From contig CM046453.1 in NCBI GenBank assembly GCA_025506515.1, positions 29,599,558-29,663,557 on the forward strand: a stretch of 64,000 bases of DNA. The letters run 5' to 3'. Positions 31,007 to 43,018 of the stretch are shown here, piece by piece. The notes under the pieces were generated by a model. It saw only the letters and a program-made list of their open reading frames with translations. It had not been told where the DNA came from and made no database searches. Position numbers and translations under genes: made by a program. The stretch is from Flaveria trinervia. Taxonomy: Eukaryota > Streptophyta > Magnoliopsida > Asterales > Asteraceae. Numbering within the stretch: the stretch's first letter is position 1; each line of letters begins with the position of its first letter.

Positions 31007-33206
31007 TGTAACGCCCAGAAATTTTCTTTGAAGCCGACGAGAGAGAAAAGAAATAAGTCCAAAGTTGGGGGACCAAAATTGCCAAAACGGGAGGAAGATT
31101 GGATGAGTAGGGAAATAAGAGGGGAGGGCAGCCCACACCCTCCCCCACACTTGTAAAATTCTACCAAAGAGGAGAAGAGAGAGAAAAAGGGTTTCAAGCT
31201 CGGGTCTCGAGGATTCGAGCGTGAAAGTTGAAGTGTAGTGGGTTGAATTGAAGCTCTACTCGACAGTGTTTTTGTGTGAGTTCTAAGATCCCTCTTTTAA
31301 ATTTTTTCAACTGATTTGGGGCTGGAACACATAGTAAAACCTATTTTTGAAATGTGTGTGTTGAACCCGTATGTATGTGTTTGTGTGTGATGCCAGTGGG
31401 GTTTGTTTTCGGGCTTGTGTGTGCTTGAATGGTGTTGTGGTATGTGTTTCTAAGGCTTAGGATGTTGATTTGGGCTTAGAACGAGTTTGGAAGGGGTTGG
31501 AGGCCGAAAAGTGCAGATTGGGTTCAGGATGAACTGCATTCTGCATCAGCTAGGCTAGGCGCCCGAATGGAGGCCATACAACCAAAAGGGGTGTGATTGA
31601 GGTTCATTCACATGTGAGACGTGTGACTGGAGTCCATTCGCTTGTGAGTTGCACGATTGAGGGCCAATCTCTTGGGGAGTCATGTGACTAAGGGTCCATT
31701 CGCCTAAGTGCTCATCCGCATTAGTGCCCATCCGAATTAGAGTCCATCCGCATTAGTTCCATCCACACAAGGTGTTCATCCGCATTAGTTCCATTCACAT
31801 GGAACTCATCCGCATTGAGTTCATCCGCATTGGGTCCATTTGCATAAGGCCCATTCACCTGATGTTCATTCGCATGGTGTTCAGTTGCATGGGAGGCCCT
31901 ACGACTGAAGGGCGCCCATACGCCTAAGTAGGGCTTGTGTACCCGAGGGAACATAGTTTATTTACTCACTTTTGGGGGAAAGTGCAGGTGTAAGTTTTGA
32001 CGTGGAAGGTTCTCGGGAGTTCATGTAAGATAACTTTCGAGGCCTTAGAGGTTATGTTGGGCATGCATGATGATGATGTATGTTGATGTATGTTATGTAT
32101 GTATGATGATGCCTTGTATGATGATGTTGACTGTGCATGTTGATGTTCCTTATTATGTGTATGATTATCTTTCCCTTGGCTTTACGTTGAATGTTAACAA
32201 ATAAAATGAAAGTATTATGTAATGTAAAGTGAAGATAACGAAAAGAGGAACGTAACGAAAGAATGCATGCATTAATGAATGAATGAATGTAAGAAAGGCT
32301 TGCAAGAAAATGTTTGGGGGTAACACCCAATGAAGGGTGTTAGCTCAACGGTGTGCGGGTTAGCTACCCCAGAAGGATGCACACCGGGGTCCAATATTGT
32401 GATTGACCATATATATGGGATCCTTGCTGCTTTCCCTAGGTGCTGGAGTCAACTTCGTGCATAATGTTCAAGGTCTATGAAATACTTCAGGCCCAGTTAC
32501 TAGCTTCGTGCCCAATGTTTGGGGTATAGCATATGGCATTGATCTGGAATGAAAGAGAAAAGATAAGTGGTGAATGTACTTACCCTAGGTACTGGAGTCA
32601 GCTTCGTGCACAATGTTCGAGGTCTATGAAACACCTTAGACCCAGTTACCAGCGTCGTGCACAATGTTCGGGGTAATGTACATGTCATCGAAAGAAATGA
32701 ACGTACGAATGAAAGTAAGAAGTATGATGAATGTGAATGAAAGTAACGAATGAGAATGATAATGAAGTACGGTGAATGAACGAAAGTTAAAGAATGATTA
32801 ATGAAGATAATAATGATATTATCTATGTGTATGTATGATGTATGCTCGCATGAAAGTGAAGAGCGGTTTTAATGAAAGATAAATTATTGTTTTATTTTTA
32901 AACTAGAACTCACTCAGCAACGATGACTTTTATGTGTTTCCTGGCAGGTAATGTTGCTGAGGATGGCATAGGGTGGCTATTCAACTCTTTTGGGATGGCA
33001 TTCTTTTGTTTAATGTTTTTGCATTGTAATGCGAACGAACGATGTTTTGAAATGAACGATTGTATTAACTTGCAAAAGCATTTGTAATGATATGAAACGT
33101 TATTTTGTGTTTCCACTGCAATGTTTTATGAATTTTAAATGTAAAGTTATATGATTTATGTGCAATGATTTACCAGCTGTAAGCGTCCCGGGGACGGGGC
33201 CTTACA
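31007..33206 (+). repeat. Solo LTR inside integrase of Q body 1, TSD ATAAG
   Basis: TGTAACGCCC to GGGGCCTTACA, 2,200 bases, flanked by ATAAG at 31,002-31,006 and 33,207-33,211. It carries an array of CATCCGCATTAG and TCATTCGC words at 31,590-31,930 and a pair of sub-repeats starting CCTAGGTGCTGG (32,434) and CCTAGGTACTGG (32,583). Small ORFs within it are fortuitous. Confidence 0.93.
31590..31930. repeat. CATCCGCATTAG word array in solo LTR
   Basis: At least a dozen degenerate units of about 18-22 bases, such as GTTCATCCGCATTAG, TCCATTCGCCTAAG and GCACGATTGAGG, occur in direct order. Words match those of Copia Y (CCGCATTTG) and of P and T (GCACGATTGA). The second Q body has the same array. 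Confidence 0.85.
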
Positions 33207-34301
33207 ATAAGTTCAGGACCAGTGATGAAGTTTTCACCAATGTCGGTCCAACAAATTGGTGAACGAAACTTACGACCATAAAGTGCTTCAAACGGTGCCA
33301 TCTTGATACTTGATTGGTAACTATTGTTATACGAAAATTCCGCTAACAGTAAATGCGTATCTCAGTCACCACCAAAGTCAAGGACACAAAGACGTAGCAA
33401 GTCCTCGAGGGTTTGAATTGTTCGTTCGGTTTGACCATCTGTTTGAGGATGGTAAGCCGTACTTAAATCCATTGAGTACCCCAAGATTTCTTGCATAGAC
33501 GAACAAAAGTGTGAAGTGAAACGAGCGTCTCGATCGGATATGATGTGCAATGGCATGCCATGTCGACTCACAATTTCCTCAATGTAGATGCGAGCCAATC
33601 TTGAAACTTTGTATGTGTCTCATATTGGTATGAAATGTGCCGTTTTGGTCAAACGGTCAACAATCACCTATATACTATCATGACCACGAGGAGTATGAGG
33701 TAACTTGGTTATGAAATCCATGGATTATGTTCCCATTTCCACATAGGATTTCGGGTTATTCAAGTAAACCACTTGGTCATTGGTGCTGGGCTTTGACTCT
33801 TGCACATGTGAGACATTTGGAAACATAAGACACTATGTCTTTCTTAATTCCAGGCCACCAATATTGACCATGCAGGTCCATGTACATCTTATTAGAGCCA
33901 GGATGAATGGAATATTAGGTTTGATGAGCTTTGTTCATAATGAAGTGATGAAGATTATCACAATTCGGGATCCAAAGTCGATTCAAGAAGTACCACATGC
34001 CGTTTGGTTTTGTTTCCAGTTGTCCGAACATTAACTGCCAAATCTTCATCTTCCATTCGTCGGTTAATGCTGCTTGTTGAGCCTCGCGAATGCATAACTC
34101 GAGATCACTATCAATCCTTATGTTTTGAAGCATGATAGTAGCCTTGTTAACATCCACATGAATCTCAGTGTCAGATTCCCCTAACATGTCAAACCATTGC
34201 CTTCGATCTCGGATTTCTTGAAGCGAGACAGTCTTGTAGTGGACCTGCGACTCAGCGTGTCGGCTACAACATTCACCTTCCAGGGTGATAGTGAATGTCA
34301 C
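33207..34301 (-). pseudogene. Q body 1: integrase zinc domain and catalytic core
   Basis: The N-terminal part (33,915-34,301) encodes WKMKIWQLMFGQLETKPNG and RLWIPNCDNLHHFIMNKAHQT, the standard region leading into the HHCC zinc-binding domain. The core is at 33,362-33,598: [23 protein letters not shown] holds the second catalytic Asp, and [23 protein letters not shown] holds the catalytic Glu. The frame between them is interrupted and the protein is cut at 33,211 by the solo LTR. In function it would join the cDNA ends to nuclear DNA. Confidence 0.88.
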
Positions 34302-35712
34302 AGTCGTAATCGCTAATCAACTCGATCCAACATATTTGTCTCATGTTGAGATTCTTTTTTGATTGGTTTAGACTATGCATTACGTCCCATAAAGATAGTG
34401 TCGCCAGATCTTCAAAGCGAAAACCACCACACACCAGTTTCAAGATCGTTGGTTGTGTAGTTCACTTCATGAACCTTCAATTGTCTTGACGCGTATGCTA
34501 TGACTTTTCCTCGTTGCATAAGAACACAACCAAAACCTTGATTAGAAGCATCATAGTACACGGTGAAATCGTCGTTCCCATCGGGAGTGTTAGTATAGGA
34601 GTGTTACACAACTTGCGTTTCAGTGTCTCGAAAGGCTCTTCTTGTTCGGCCCCCATTCAAAAAGTCGGTTCTTTTGGGTTAGTACTGTTAGTGGTTTAGC
34701 AATCTTCGAAAAGTTTGTTATGAATCTACGGTAATATCCCGCTAAGCCCAGAAATAACGAATCTCGGTTGGGGTCGTGGGAACACACCAATTTTTCACGG
34801 CTTCTATTTTAGCAGGATCAACGTGAATTCTTTGGCTATTCACCACGACCTAAGAATTGAACTTCTTCTAGCCAGAACTCACACTTGGAAAACTTGGCGT
34901 ATAGTTGTTCCTTCTTTAAAAGTTCAAGAACTTGTTGCAAGTGCATCTCGTGATCAATTTTCATCTTGGAATAGATAAGAATGTCATCAATGAACACGGT
35001 CACAAATTATCCAAATACGATTTACATACTCGATTCATGAGATCCATGAACACGGCAGGTGCATTGGTCAAGCCAAAAGGGTAACCATGAATTCGTAATG
35101 TCCATATCGAGTATGAAAAGCGGTCTTTGGAATGTCTTCATCGTGAACACGTAATGATGATACCCCGAACGTAGATCGATCTTTGAAAATTGGGTTGCTC
35201 CTTGGAGTTGATCAAAGAGGTCATCGATTCGAGGAAGAGGATATCAGTTTTTGATGGTAAGCTTGTTGAGTTCCCGGTAGTCGATGCACATACAAATGAA
35301 CCATCTTTCTTCTTCACGAACAACACAGGTGCACCCCATGGTGAAGAACTAGGACAAATGAATCCTTATCAGTCAACTCTTGCAGTTGACTAGCTAGTTC
35401 TTGCATTTCAGACGGTGCAAGGTGATAAGGTAATTTAGCCACAGGGTTCGCACCAGGGATCAAGTCAATCTTGAACTCAACTTCTCGCACAGGACGTAAC
35501 CCTTTAAGATCCTCGGGAAACACTTCGGGAAAATCTCGCACGATAGGAATATCTTTCAGTTCCTTATCCTTGGATTTCTTATTAACTACATACGCCATGA
35601 AGGCTACGTAGTTCTTACTTAAGCACTTTCGGGCCTTAATGCAGGACATAAGTTTGAGACCTTGGGATGATTTCTCCCTAAAGACTTTCAAAGTACACCG
35701 TCGGTAAATCAA
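34302..35712 (-). pseudogene. Q body 1: reverse transcriptase and RNase H
   Basis: The first frame (35,314-35,712) has VRDFPEVFPEDLKGLRPVRE and VEFKIDLIPGANPVAKLPYH, the conserved Gypsy RT entrance. The fingers/palm region FVKKKDGSF follows at about 35,300. Frameshifts destroy the middle, including the catalytic FIDDILIYS stretch that is still open in body 2. RNase H follows toward 34,400 as fragments. Comparison with body 2 shows that most interruptions are losses or gains of one base (for example CACAAATTATCC against CACAAATTTATCC near 35,010). Confidence 0.82.
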
Positions 35713-36427
35713 AACTTCCCAGTTGCATAGGAATGAGGTCGATGAAGAACTCGTGTTCGTTAAGGCTCAAGGTACAATCACATATTATGACGTCAACGAC
35801 GATCGATTTTCCATCAGTGACTCGACCATGAAGGATCTCTCTAGATTAACACGCGGTTAGAAAGTATAGGCTCAAACCTCAAGGACACAAAACTCCTATC
35901 TGGACCCGAATCAAACAATACAAAAGCATAATGACTATTTACAAGATACATACCATTCACCACGTTGTTGTTAGCTTGTGCTTGATTGGCGTTGATGTTG
36001 AAAGCCCTTCCACGAGTTGGTGGCATAGTTCCCCTATTACAAGGACATTGAGGACGAATATGTCTAGGTTCGCCACAGTTATAACAGGTTCGATTGGTAA
36101 GCATCGCTGTATTATTCGATGCGTAAAGGCAAGTAGCCACCGAATGCTCATACTTCCCACACAACGAGCAAACTCGGCATGGAATATTACTCGCGTGGCG
36201 GTACTTGCAAGTATTACACATTGGGTATGGCCCGCATAAGCCCTAGCCATGGGGGCTTGATTTGTAACCACCACCACTTGTCTTTGAGGAGCATTTGGGT
36301 AGTTGCGTGTCGGAGTGAACTTGCGCTTCTTGTTTTGGGAGGATGATTCGGCCTTTACCTCCTTTGTTGCCTCGGGTGTCACCTTTCTAGCAGTCTTGGC
36401 ACCTTTCACCGATATAGTGCTAGCCAT
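35700..36427 (-). pseudogene. Q body 1: gag zinc knuckles and protease
   Basis: From the ATG at 36,425-36,427 (MASTISVKGAKTARK) a basic linker leads to CKYRHASNIPCRVC, then CSLCGKYEHSVATC and CYNCGEPRHIRPQC, the last a canonical CCHC nucleocapsid knuckle (C-x2-C-x4-H-x4-C). Then AFVLFDSGPDRSFVS carries the aspartic protease DSG. Single-base differences from body 2 (near 36,240, 36,272 and 35,850) split it into overlapping frames. Confidence 0.88.
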
Positions 36428-37156
36428 AATATGATTCTCAATGAGCTGTGTGGTGATAGTAATGCCTCTTCCAAAGTTGTGGGCCTAATACCCACCATGG
36501 CATCTTGGATTTGAGGTGGTACCCCATTGATAAATTTCTCAATATTATGAAGCACGGTGTCCACCATGTGTGGTAGGAGCATACTCAACTCATGATGTCG
36601 GGTGGAATAAGCCAAGTGATTTCCACCATCTTGCTTAAGATTCTAGAATTCTTCCTCTAGCTTTTGCAACTCGTTCCTCAGGCCGAACTTTTGGATCATT
36701 ATATCCTTAAATTCTTCCCAGGCGGCCAAGGCAACTTCAGCCCCTCGGTTCCTCTTTTCACTATTCCACCATGTTAGTGCCCGTTATTGAAGGACACTTG
36801 CAGGATAGCGAACCTTGAACTCATCAGTGCACTCGCTAATAATGAACGTGTTCTCCATACTCTCAAACCACTCGATAAGTCCAGTGGATCCTTCTTTTCC
36901 ACTAAATTAGTGGGTTTACATGAGTTGAAATGTTGAAGGTGCAAGTGTGATTGTTCATGTGTTGGTTGTTGCTATTCTCCCCATGGGCATTGTTGTCAGC
37001 ACCACTATTGTTTCCATTGGTGTTGTTTTTGCTATTGGCCATTAAAGTGTTGTTAAGTTCAGCAACCATTGACGGGAGTACGACAACCATTTGTCGGGCG
37101 ATCATGGCCGCAAGCTTACGATTGGAACTTCCACGCTTTCCATGGTGACGAGACAT
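36428..37156 (-). pseudogene. Q body 1: gag N-terminal and capsid part
   Basis: The start chosen is the ATG complementary to 37,154-37,156 (MSRHHGKRGSSNRKLAAMIA), which lies downstream of the PBS leader and begins a basic then Asn-rich stretch. The retrotransposon gag core follows in broken frames: IEWFESMENTFIIS, ALTWWNSEKRG, and GNHLAYSTRHHELSMLLPHMV at 36,406-36,615. Stops and shifts are frequent. Confidence 0.82.
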
Positions 37157-37840
37157 GCTGAATACAAAATGAGTTAGACACGGGAATAAGGATAACAAAG
37201 GATAGTAGTTTAAACAATAATAAGCTAAGAGTGGTAAGGCACACGGAATGGTTCCATTTGGTAACACATTACTATTTGGAAACGTTGACACGTCAAGGTA
37301 AATTGACCCATTTGCCTTAGGAACTTGTGTATGTGACCATAGTTGATCACTCATCTCAGAAATCCCCAGGTAGCATAACTAGTCCCGTAAGATTTATGTG
37401 AAATGCTTACCTTAGCCCAAAGACCTTTTGCAAGGAATCTAGAATACATGTGTCTATGTGTCACACAATATTCTTAGGTTTATGGAATCAAAACCTTGAT
37501 GAGATTTGTGTAGATTAGACATAAAGTTTAAAGATTCAAGCCATAAACAATAAGTATATGATCCCACGTGTCGTCGAGAATAAGATTAAGAAGCTTCATG
37601 TTTGGGGAGAATCAAAGAGTCAAAGATAAGTGTAGGGGAGACAGGTAACAAAGTTAAGCATTCATAGGCAATCCTAGCTAAGGCATCAAGTTGCACATAA
37701 AAGACATAGCATTATGTAGCATGCAAACAATGTATTTTTACAAGATATAAAGACGATTCCATAAGGTTCATGCATACACTATAGTCTAGGTCGCCATTCT
37801 AATAACCTAAATCCCTATAGTTATGGGCACTGATACCAAT
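37157..37840 (-). other. Q body 1 leader and primer-binding site
   Basis: The minus strand reads TGGTATCAGTGCCC (37,825-37,838), a plant initiator-Met-type PBS, two bases from the LTR at 37,841. The rest, up to the gag ATG, is a non-coding leader with no supported gene. Confidence 0.88.
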
Positions 37841-40244
37841 TGTCACCCTCAACCTTGACGGTAGAAACATCGAGATATGAGAGTTAAGATTGTTCACAGC
37901 CACATAATGCTATTATTAAAACCCAAATATGATAATCATAAGTTTCAAATGCAACGCTACAAACATAAGTCTCAATAAGAAATCAACAATGCATAATAGG
38001 AAATAGTTCAAGTCCATCCATTTATTTAACTAGGTCCATTCCTAGGTGTGAATAAGATTTAAAGATGACAATCAAACTTGCGCATTCCTGAAACATGTTA
38101 AAAATAAAAGGTCAACATAATGTTGGTGATATTTCCATAATTTTCATACATTTATATAAAAGATGGCAATTCATGTTATAAGTTAGTGAGCAAAGTAACT
38201 AGGGATGTAAGACAGATGCATAATCAAACCTTGACAGTTTACAAGTTTCCATGTTTACAAGTTTATACGATTAGCTAAGTATACTTAAATTAACCAAGCA
38301 GACTTGTCAAACCCATAGATCTATGGCGTCACAAGGCTAGCAATAGTTAATGATTGCACATATAATAGTCAATGCATGGTAATCACTAAGATCAACTAAC
38401 TATAACATACAAGTGAATTGCCAAAAGTTAACAAAAATCAAACGAGTTTACAAGTGCAATGTTATAAGGTACACATGTTTCACCCCAAAGTGTAAAAATA
38501 TACAAAAAGGGGTATAGAAATACTCACATGATGTAAAAGTGTACAAATGATGGTTAATAAGAATATTAAGCAATGTTCCAACGTAAATCTTCACAGGGTA
38601 CCTAAACGTATATTCCTACAAGATTTGAGTTTAATAATAAGTTTTAACGATTTAATGAGTACTAGGGTTTCATTTGTATTTGGGGATTGGTCAAATAATT
38701 ATGTTTAACAAATGAGCATTAATTTCTTGGAGTCGATGAAAAGAAGTATACTATTTTTATATAAAGATGAAAAAGAAAACATTATAATAATTTGTAAGAT
38801 TTATATAAAGTTTTAAATAAAGTTTTATAACTAAATGAAATAAGCACGATTAAACAATAATTTAAAGACAACGCTTGAAATAATAATTTTTGTGAATTAA
38901 ACTATTATTTAAAGTCTAATTTTTATAAAAATAAACTAACTATAAAATTAGCTTTCAAATATTTAATAAATATCAAGGTATTTTTAATGAATAAATTACA
39001 AAAAAATAAGTGACTTTAAAAAAAACAAAGTTTATAAAATGATTTTTATAACTTTTAGAAATTTTTAACATTATTTTGAAGGCCAAAAACCTTAAAAAAA
39101 ATTTGAGGTTCCCCGGATTCGAACCGGGGACCTTCTGTGTAGAAGCGGTGTGTTTTATCAGTGAACCAAAGGCCTTAGCCGCAGTTTATCTCCGTTTTAA
39201 TTTCGTAAAAACATAACTTAAGGAAAACCCCCAAATCCTATGAACCCTAATTTGATAAATCCCAAAATTGAACCTCAATCCGTTTGAGATAGTGAACCCC
39301 AACGTTAGGGCTTTTAATCCCCAAGCGATTTCGAGTCTATTTGTAAAACTAATTACCTAGATTGAAGTTTAGATCAAGAAGACGAGACGAGGATAAGCCA
39401 CGACTGTGGAGATTTGCTCCAGGTAATATTGTTGATGATAAACCAATTACTTGCAGATTAGCTTCTTTAGAAAATAGGAAATGAAAGCCCTCTGTCAATT
39501 TGTAATATCGTTGTATGGAAGGTGGAGTTCAATCAAGCTATAGGTTCGTGATGAAACTTCAGGAGAAATTGGAACCAATACACGTTTGGAATGATTAGAT
39601 GATGATTAGGTTCATTTAATTATGTTATTATTAGAGTTTAATGTTTCGAACGACTATGAGTTTAAGATGATTTCGGTTATGCGTCGTTTGGGTTTGTAAC
39701 CATTGTTAGAACTCAATTAAAGTAGTTAATTGAGTTTGAATCGAGTTTCTGAACTGTTAGATTGGTTTGAGGGTTTCAATTGGAGTATTTTGGCGATTTT
39801 AAGGTCGCTGGACTCCGGCCGAAGGGTGGCCGGAGTTGCGGCCGGAAGTCGGGTGAGGAGGGGGGCATTGTTTGGGTTTTATAATTTTACGGTTTTGGCC
39901 CATGTGGTTTAACAATTAACATTTATGTTAAACTTTATAATTAAAGTTTCTAAATTTGCAATTAGGCCCCTTGAACTTAATCAAACTTTGAGTTTTACAT
40001 ATTTAACTTTTTAACTTGTAAAACTTATTATTATTATTATTATATTATTATTATTATATAATCATTATTACGATTGCTATTTAGTTATTATGTAATAATT
40101 TACATTATCACTTTCATCTAAAGAATTAAGGACAAATTAAAGGAATAAGCATAAGCATCTCATGAGTTTCGTATTTGACAACAATAGTCTTTACAATAAT
40201 TAACAACGTTAACTTTAATAACTCAAAAAATACATGATGTTACA
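37841..40244 (-). repeat. Q LTR 2 (central, chimeric)
   Basis: 2,404 bases, TGTCACCCTC to GATGTTACA. From its start to about 40,020 it follows LTR 3 (CTCAACCTTGACGGTAGAAA; GACTCCGGCCGAAGGG). After the ATT microsatellite (40,026-40,060) it follows LTR 1 (TTTAGTTATTATG; AGCATAAGCATCTCATGAG). It therefore joins the left part of one LTR to the right part of the other. Confidence 0.93.
39105..39178 (-). ncRNA. tRNA-like sequence in Q LTR 2
   Basis: The minus strand has TGGTTCACTGA (A-box-like), CTTCTACACAGAAG, and a perfect T-arm with the B-box match GGTTCGAATCC. A run of eight T follows within five bases of its end. The T-arm and neighbouring bases are most like tRNA-Val, by memory. The acceptor stem is not formed. 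Confidence 0.65.
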
Positions 40245-40815
40245 GTCTCCTAACTTAAGAGAATTTCGTCCCGAAATTAAGAATGACTAAGCAAACAAAT
40301 GTGTGTATTTTGCCTTCATGTGGTCCTCACGCTCCCATGTGAACCCAGCTTCACACTTATTCTCCCAACGAACCTTGACAATTGGAGTAGTGTGGTTCTA
40401 GTTTTCTTCATAATGCGATCCATAATTCAACATGTTTCTCAACAAAGTGCAATGACTCATCGATCTGGATGTCTTTCAGTGGAACATGCCGACTCTCGTC
40501 AGCCAAACACTTTCTCAAATTTGAGACATGGAACACAAGATGAACTCCACTAAGGTCGAAAAGTAGTTCCAGTCTATAAGCCACTTTCCCAATCCTTTTT
40601 AGGATTTTGAAAGGTCCTACAAATCTTGGAGCCAGTTTACCATTCTTTCCAAAGCGAACAACACCTTTGCACTGTGAAACATTAAGAAGAACTATGTCAC
40701 TAACTTGGAACTCCAACGGCTTACGAAGCTTATCGGCAAAATTCTTTTGTGGAATTCTTGCCACTTCAAGGTTCTTGCGGATTATGGAGACTTTATCGGT
40801 CATTTTTTGTATAAG
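40245..40815 (-). pseudogene. Q body 2: integrase C-terminus with chromodomain-like end
   Basis: This repeats the body 1 segment but keeps a longer frame: CKGVVRFGKNGKLAPRFVGP, then FKILKRIGKVAYRLELLFDL and HVSNLRKCLADESRHVPL. In the next frame the terminus TPIVKVRWENKCEAGFTWER continues through HMKAKYTHLF to a TAG. The solo LTR at 40,816 separates it from the catalytic core. Confidence 0.87.
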
Positions 40816-43018
40816 TGTAACGCCCAGAAATTTTCTTTGAAGCCGACGAGAGAAGAAAAAGAAATAAAGTCCAAAGTTGGGGGACCAAAATTGCCAAAAC
40901 GGGAGGAAGATTGGATGAGTAGGAAATAAGAGGGGAGGGCAGCCCACACCCTCCCCCACACTTGTAAAATTCTACCAAAGAGGAGAAGAGAGAGAAAAAG
41001 GGTTTCAAGCTCGGGTCTCGAGGATTCGAGCGTGAAAGTTGAAGTGTAGTGGGTTGAATTGAAGCTCTACTCGACAGTGTTGTTTGTGTGAGTTCTAAGA
41101 TCCCTCTTTTAAATTTTTTCAACTGATTTGGGGCTGGAACACATAGTAAAACCTATTTTTGAAATGTGTGTGTTGAACCCGTATGTATGTGTTTGTGTGT
41201 GATGCCAGTGGGGTTTGTTTTCGGGCTTGTGTGTGCTTGAATGGTGTTGTGGTATGTGTTTCTAAGGCTTAGGATGGTTGATTTGGGCTTAGAACGAGTT
41301 TGGAAGGGGTTGGAGGCCGAAAAGTGCAGATTGGGTTCAGGATGAACTGCATTCTGCATCAGCTAGGGCTAGGCGACCGAATGGAGGCCATACAACCAAA
41401 AGGGGTGTGATTGAGGTTCATTCACATGTGAGACGTGTGACTGGAGTCCATTCGCTTGTGAGTTGCACGATTGAGGGCCAATCTCTTGGGGAGTCATGTG
41501 ACTAAGGGTCCATTCGCCTAAGTGCTCATCCGCATTAGTGCCCATCCGAATTAGAGTCCATCCGCATTAGTTCCATCCACACAAGGTGTTCATCCGCATT
41601 AGTTCATTCACATGGAACTCATCCGCATTGAGTTCATCCGCATTGGGTCCATTTGCATAAGGCCCATTCACCTGATGTTCATTCGCATGGTGTTCAGTTG
41701 CATGGGAGGCCCTACGACTGAAGGGCGCCCATACGCCTAAGTAGGGCTTGTGTACCCGAGGGAACATAGTTTATTTACTCACTTTTGGGGGAAAGTGCAG
41801 GTGTAAGTTTTGACGTGGAAGGTTCTCGGGAGTTCATGTAGATAACTTTCGAGGCCTTAGAGGTTATGTTGGGCATGCATGATGATGTGTATGTTGATGT
41901 ATGTTATGTATGTATGATGATGCCTTGTATGATGATGTTGACTGTGCATGTTGATGTTCCTTATTATTGTGTATGATTATCTTTCCCTTGGCTTTACGTT
42001 GAATGTTAACAAATAAAATGAAAGTATTATGTAATGTAAAGTGGAAGATAACGAAAAGAGGAACGTAACGAAAGAATGCATGCATTAATGAATGAATGAA
42101 TGTAAGAAAGGCTTGCAAGAAAATGTTTGGGGGTACACACCCAATGAAGGGTGTTAGCTCAACGGTGTGCGGGTTAGCTACCCCAGAAGGATGCACACCG
42201 GGGTCCAATATTGTGATTGACCATATATATGGGATCCTTGCTGCTTTCCCTAGGTGCTGGAGTCAACTTCGTGCATAATGTTCAAGGTCTATGAAATACT
42301 TCAGGCCCAGTTACTAGCTTCGTGCCCAATGTTTGGGGTATAGCATATGGCATTGATCTGGAATGAAAGAGAAAAGATAAGTGGTGAATGTACTTACCCT
42401 AGGTACTGGAGTCAGCTTCGTGCACAATGTTCGAGGTCTATGAAACACCTTAGACCCAGTTACCAGCGTCGTGCACAATGTTCGGGGTAATGTACATGTC
42501 ATCGAAAGAAATGAACGTACGAATGAAAGTAAGAAGTATGAATGAATGTGAATGAAAGTAACGAATGAGAATGATAATGAAGTACGGTGAATGAACGAAA
42601 GTTAAAGAATGATTAATGAAGATAATAATGATATTATCTATGTGTATGTATGATGTATGCTCGCATGAAAGTGAAGAGCGGTTTTAATGAAAGATAAATT
42701 ATTGTTTTATTTTTAAACTAGAACTCACTCAGCAACGATGACTTTTATGTGTTTCCTGGCAGGTAATGTTGCTGAGGATGGCATAGGGTGGCTATTCAAC
42801 TCTTTTGGATGGCATTCTTTTGTTTAATGTTTTTGCATTGTAATGCGAACGAACGATGTTTTGAAATGAACGATTGTATTAACTTGCAAAAGCATTTGTA
42901 ATGATATGAAACGTTATTTTGTGTTTCCACTGCAATGTTTTATGAATTTTAAATGTAAGTTATATGATTATGTGCAATGATTTACCAGCTGTAAGCGTCC
43001 CGGGGACGGGGCCTTACA
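40816..43018 (+). repeat. Solo LTR inside integrase of Q body 2, TSD ATAAG
   Basis: It is the near-identical partner of 31,007-33,206 at the same integrase position, flanked by the same ATAAG (40,811-40,815; 43,019-43,023). Identity of site and duplication shows that one insertion was copied with the body, not that there were two insertions. Confidence 0.93.

Noticed and set aside
31721..31954. Minus-strand ORF with repeating NADE/NEHQVNG peptide
   Set aside because: The repetition is the translation of the CATCCGCATTAG word array in a solo LTR, not a protein repeat under selection.
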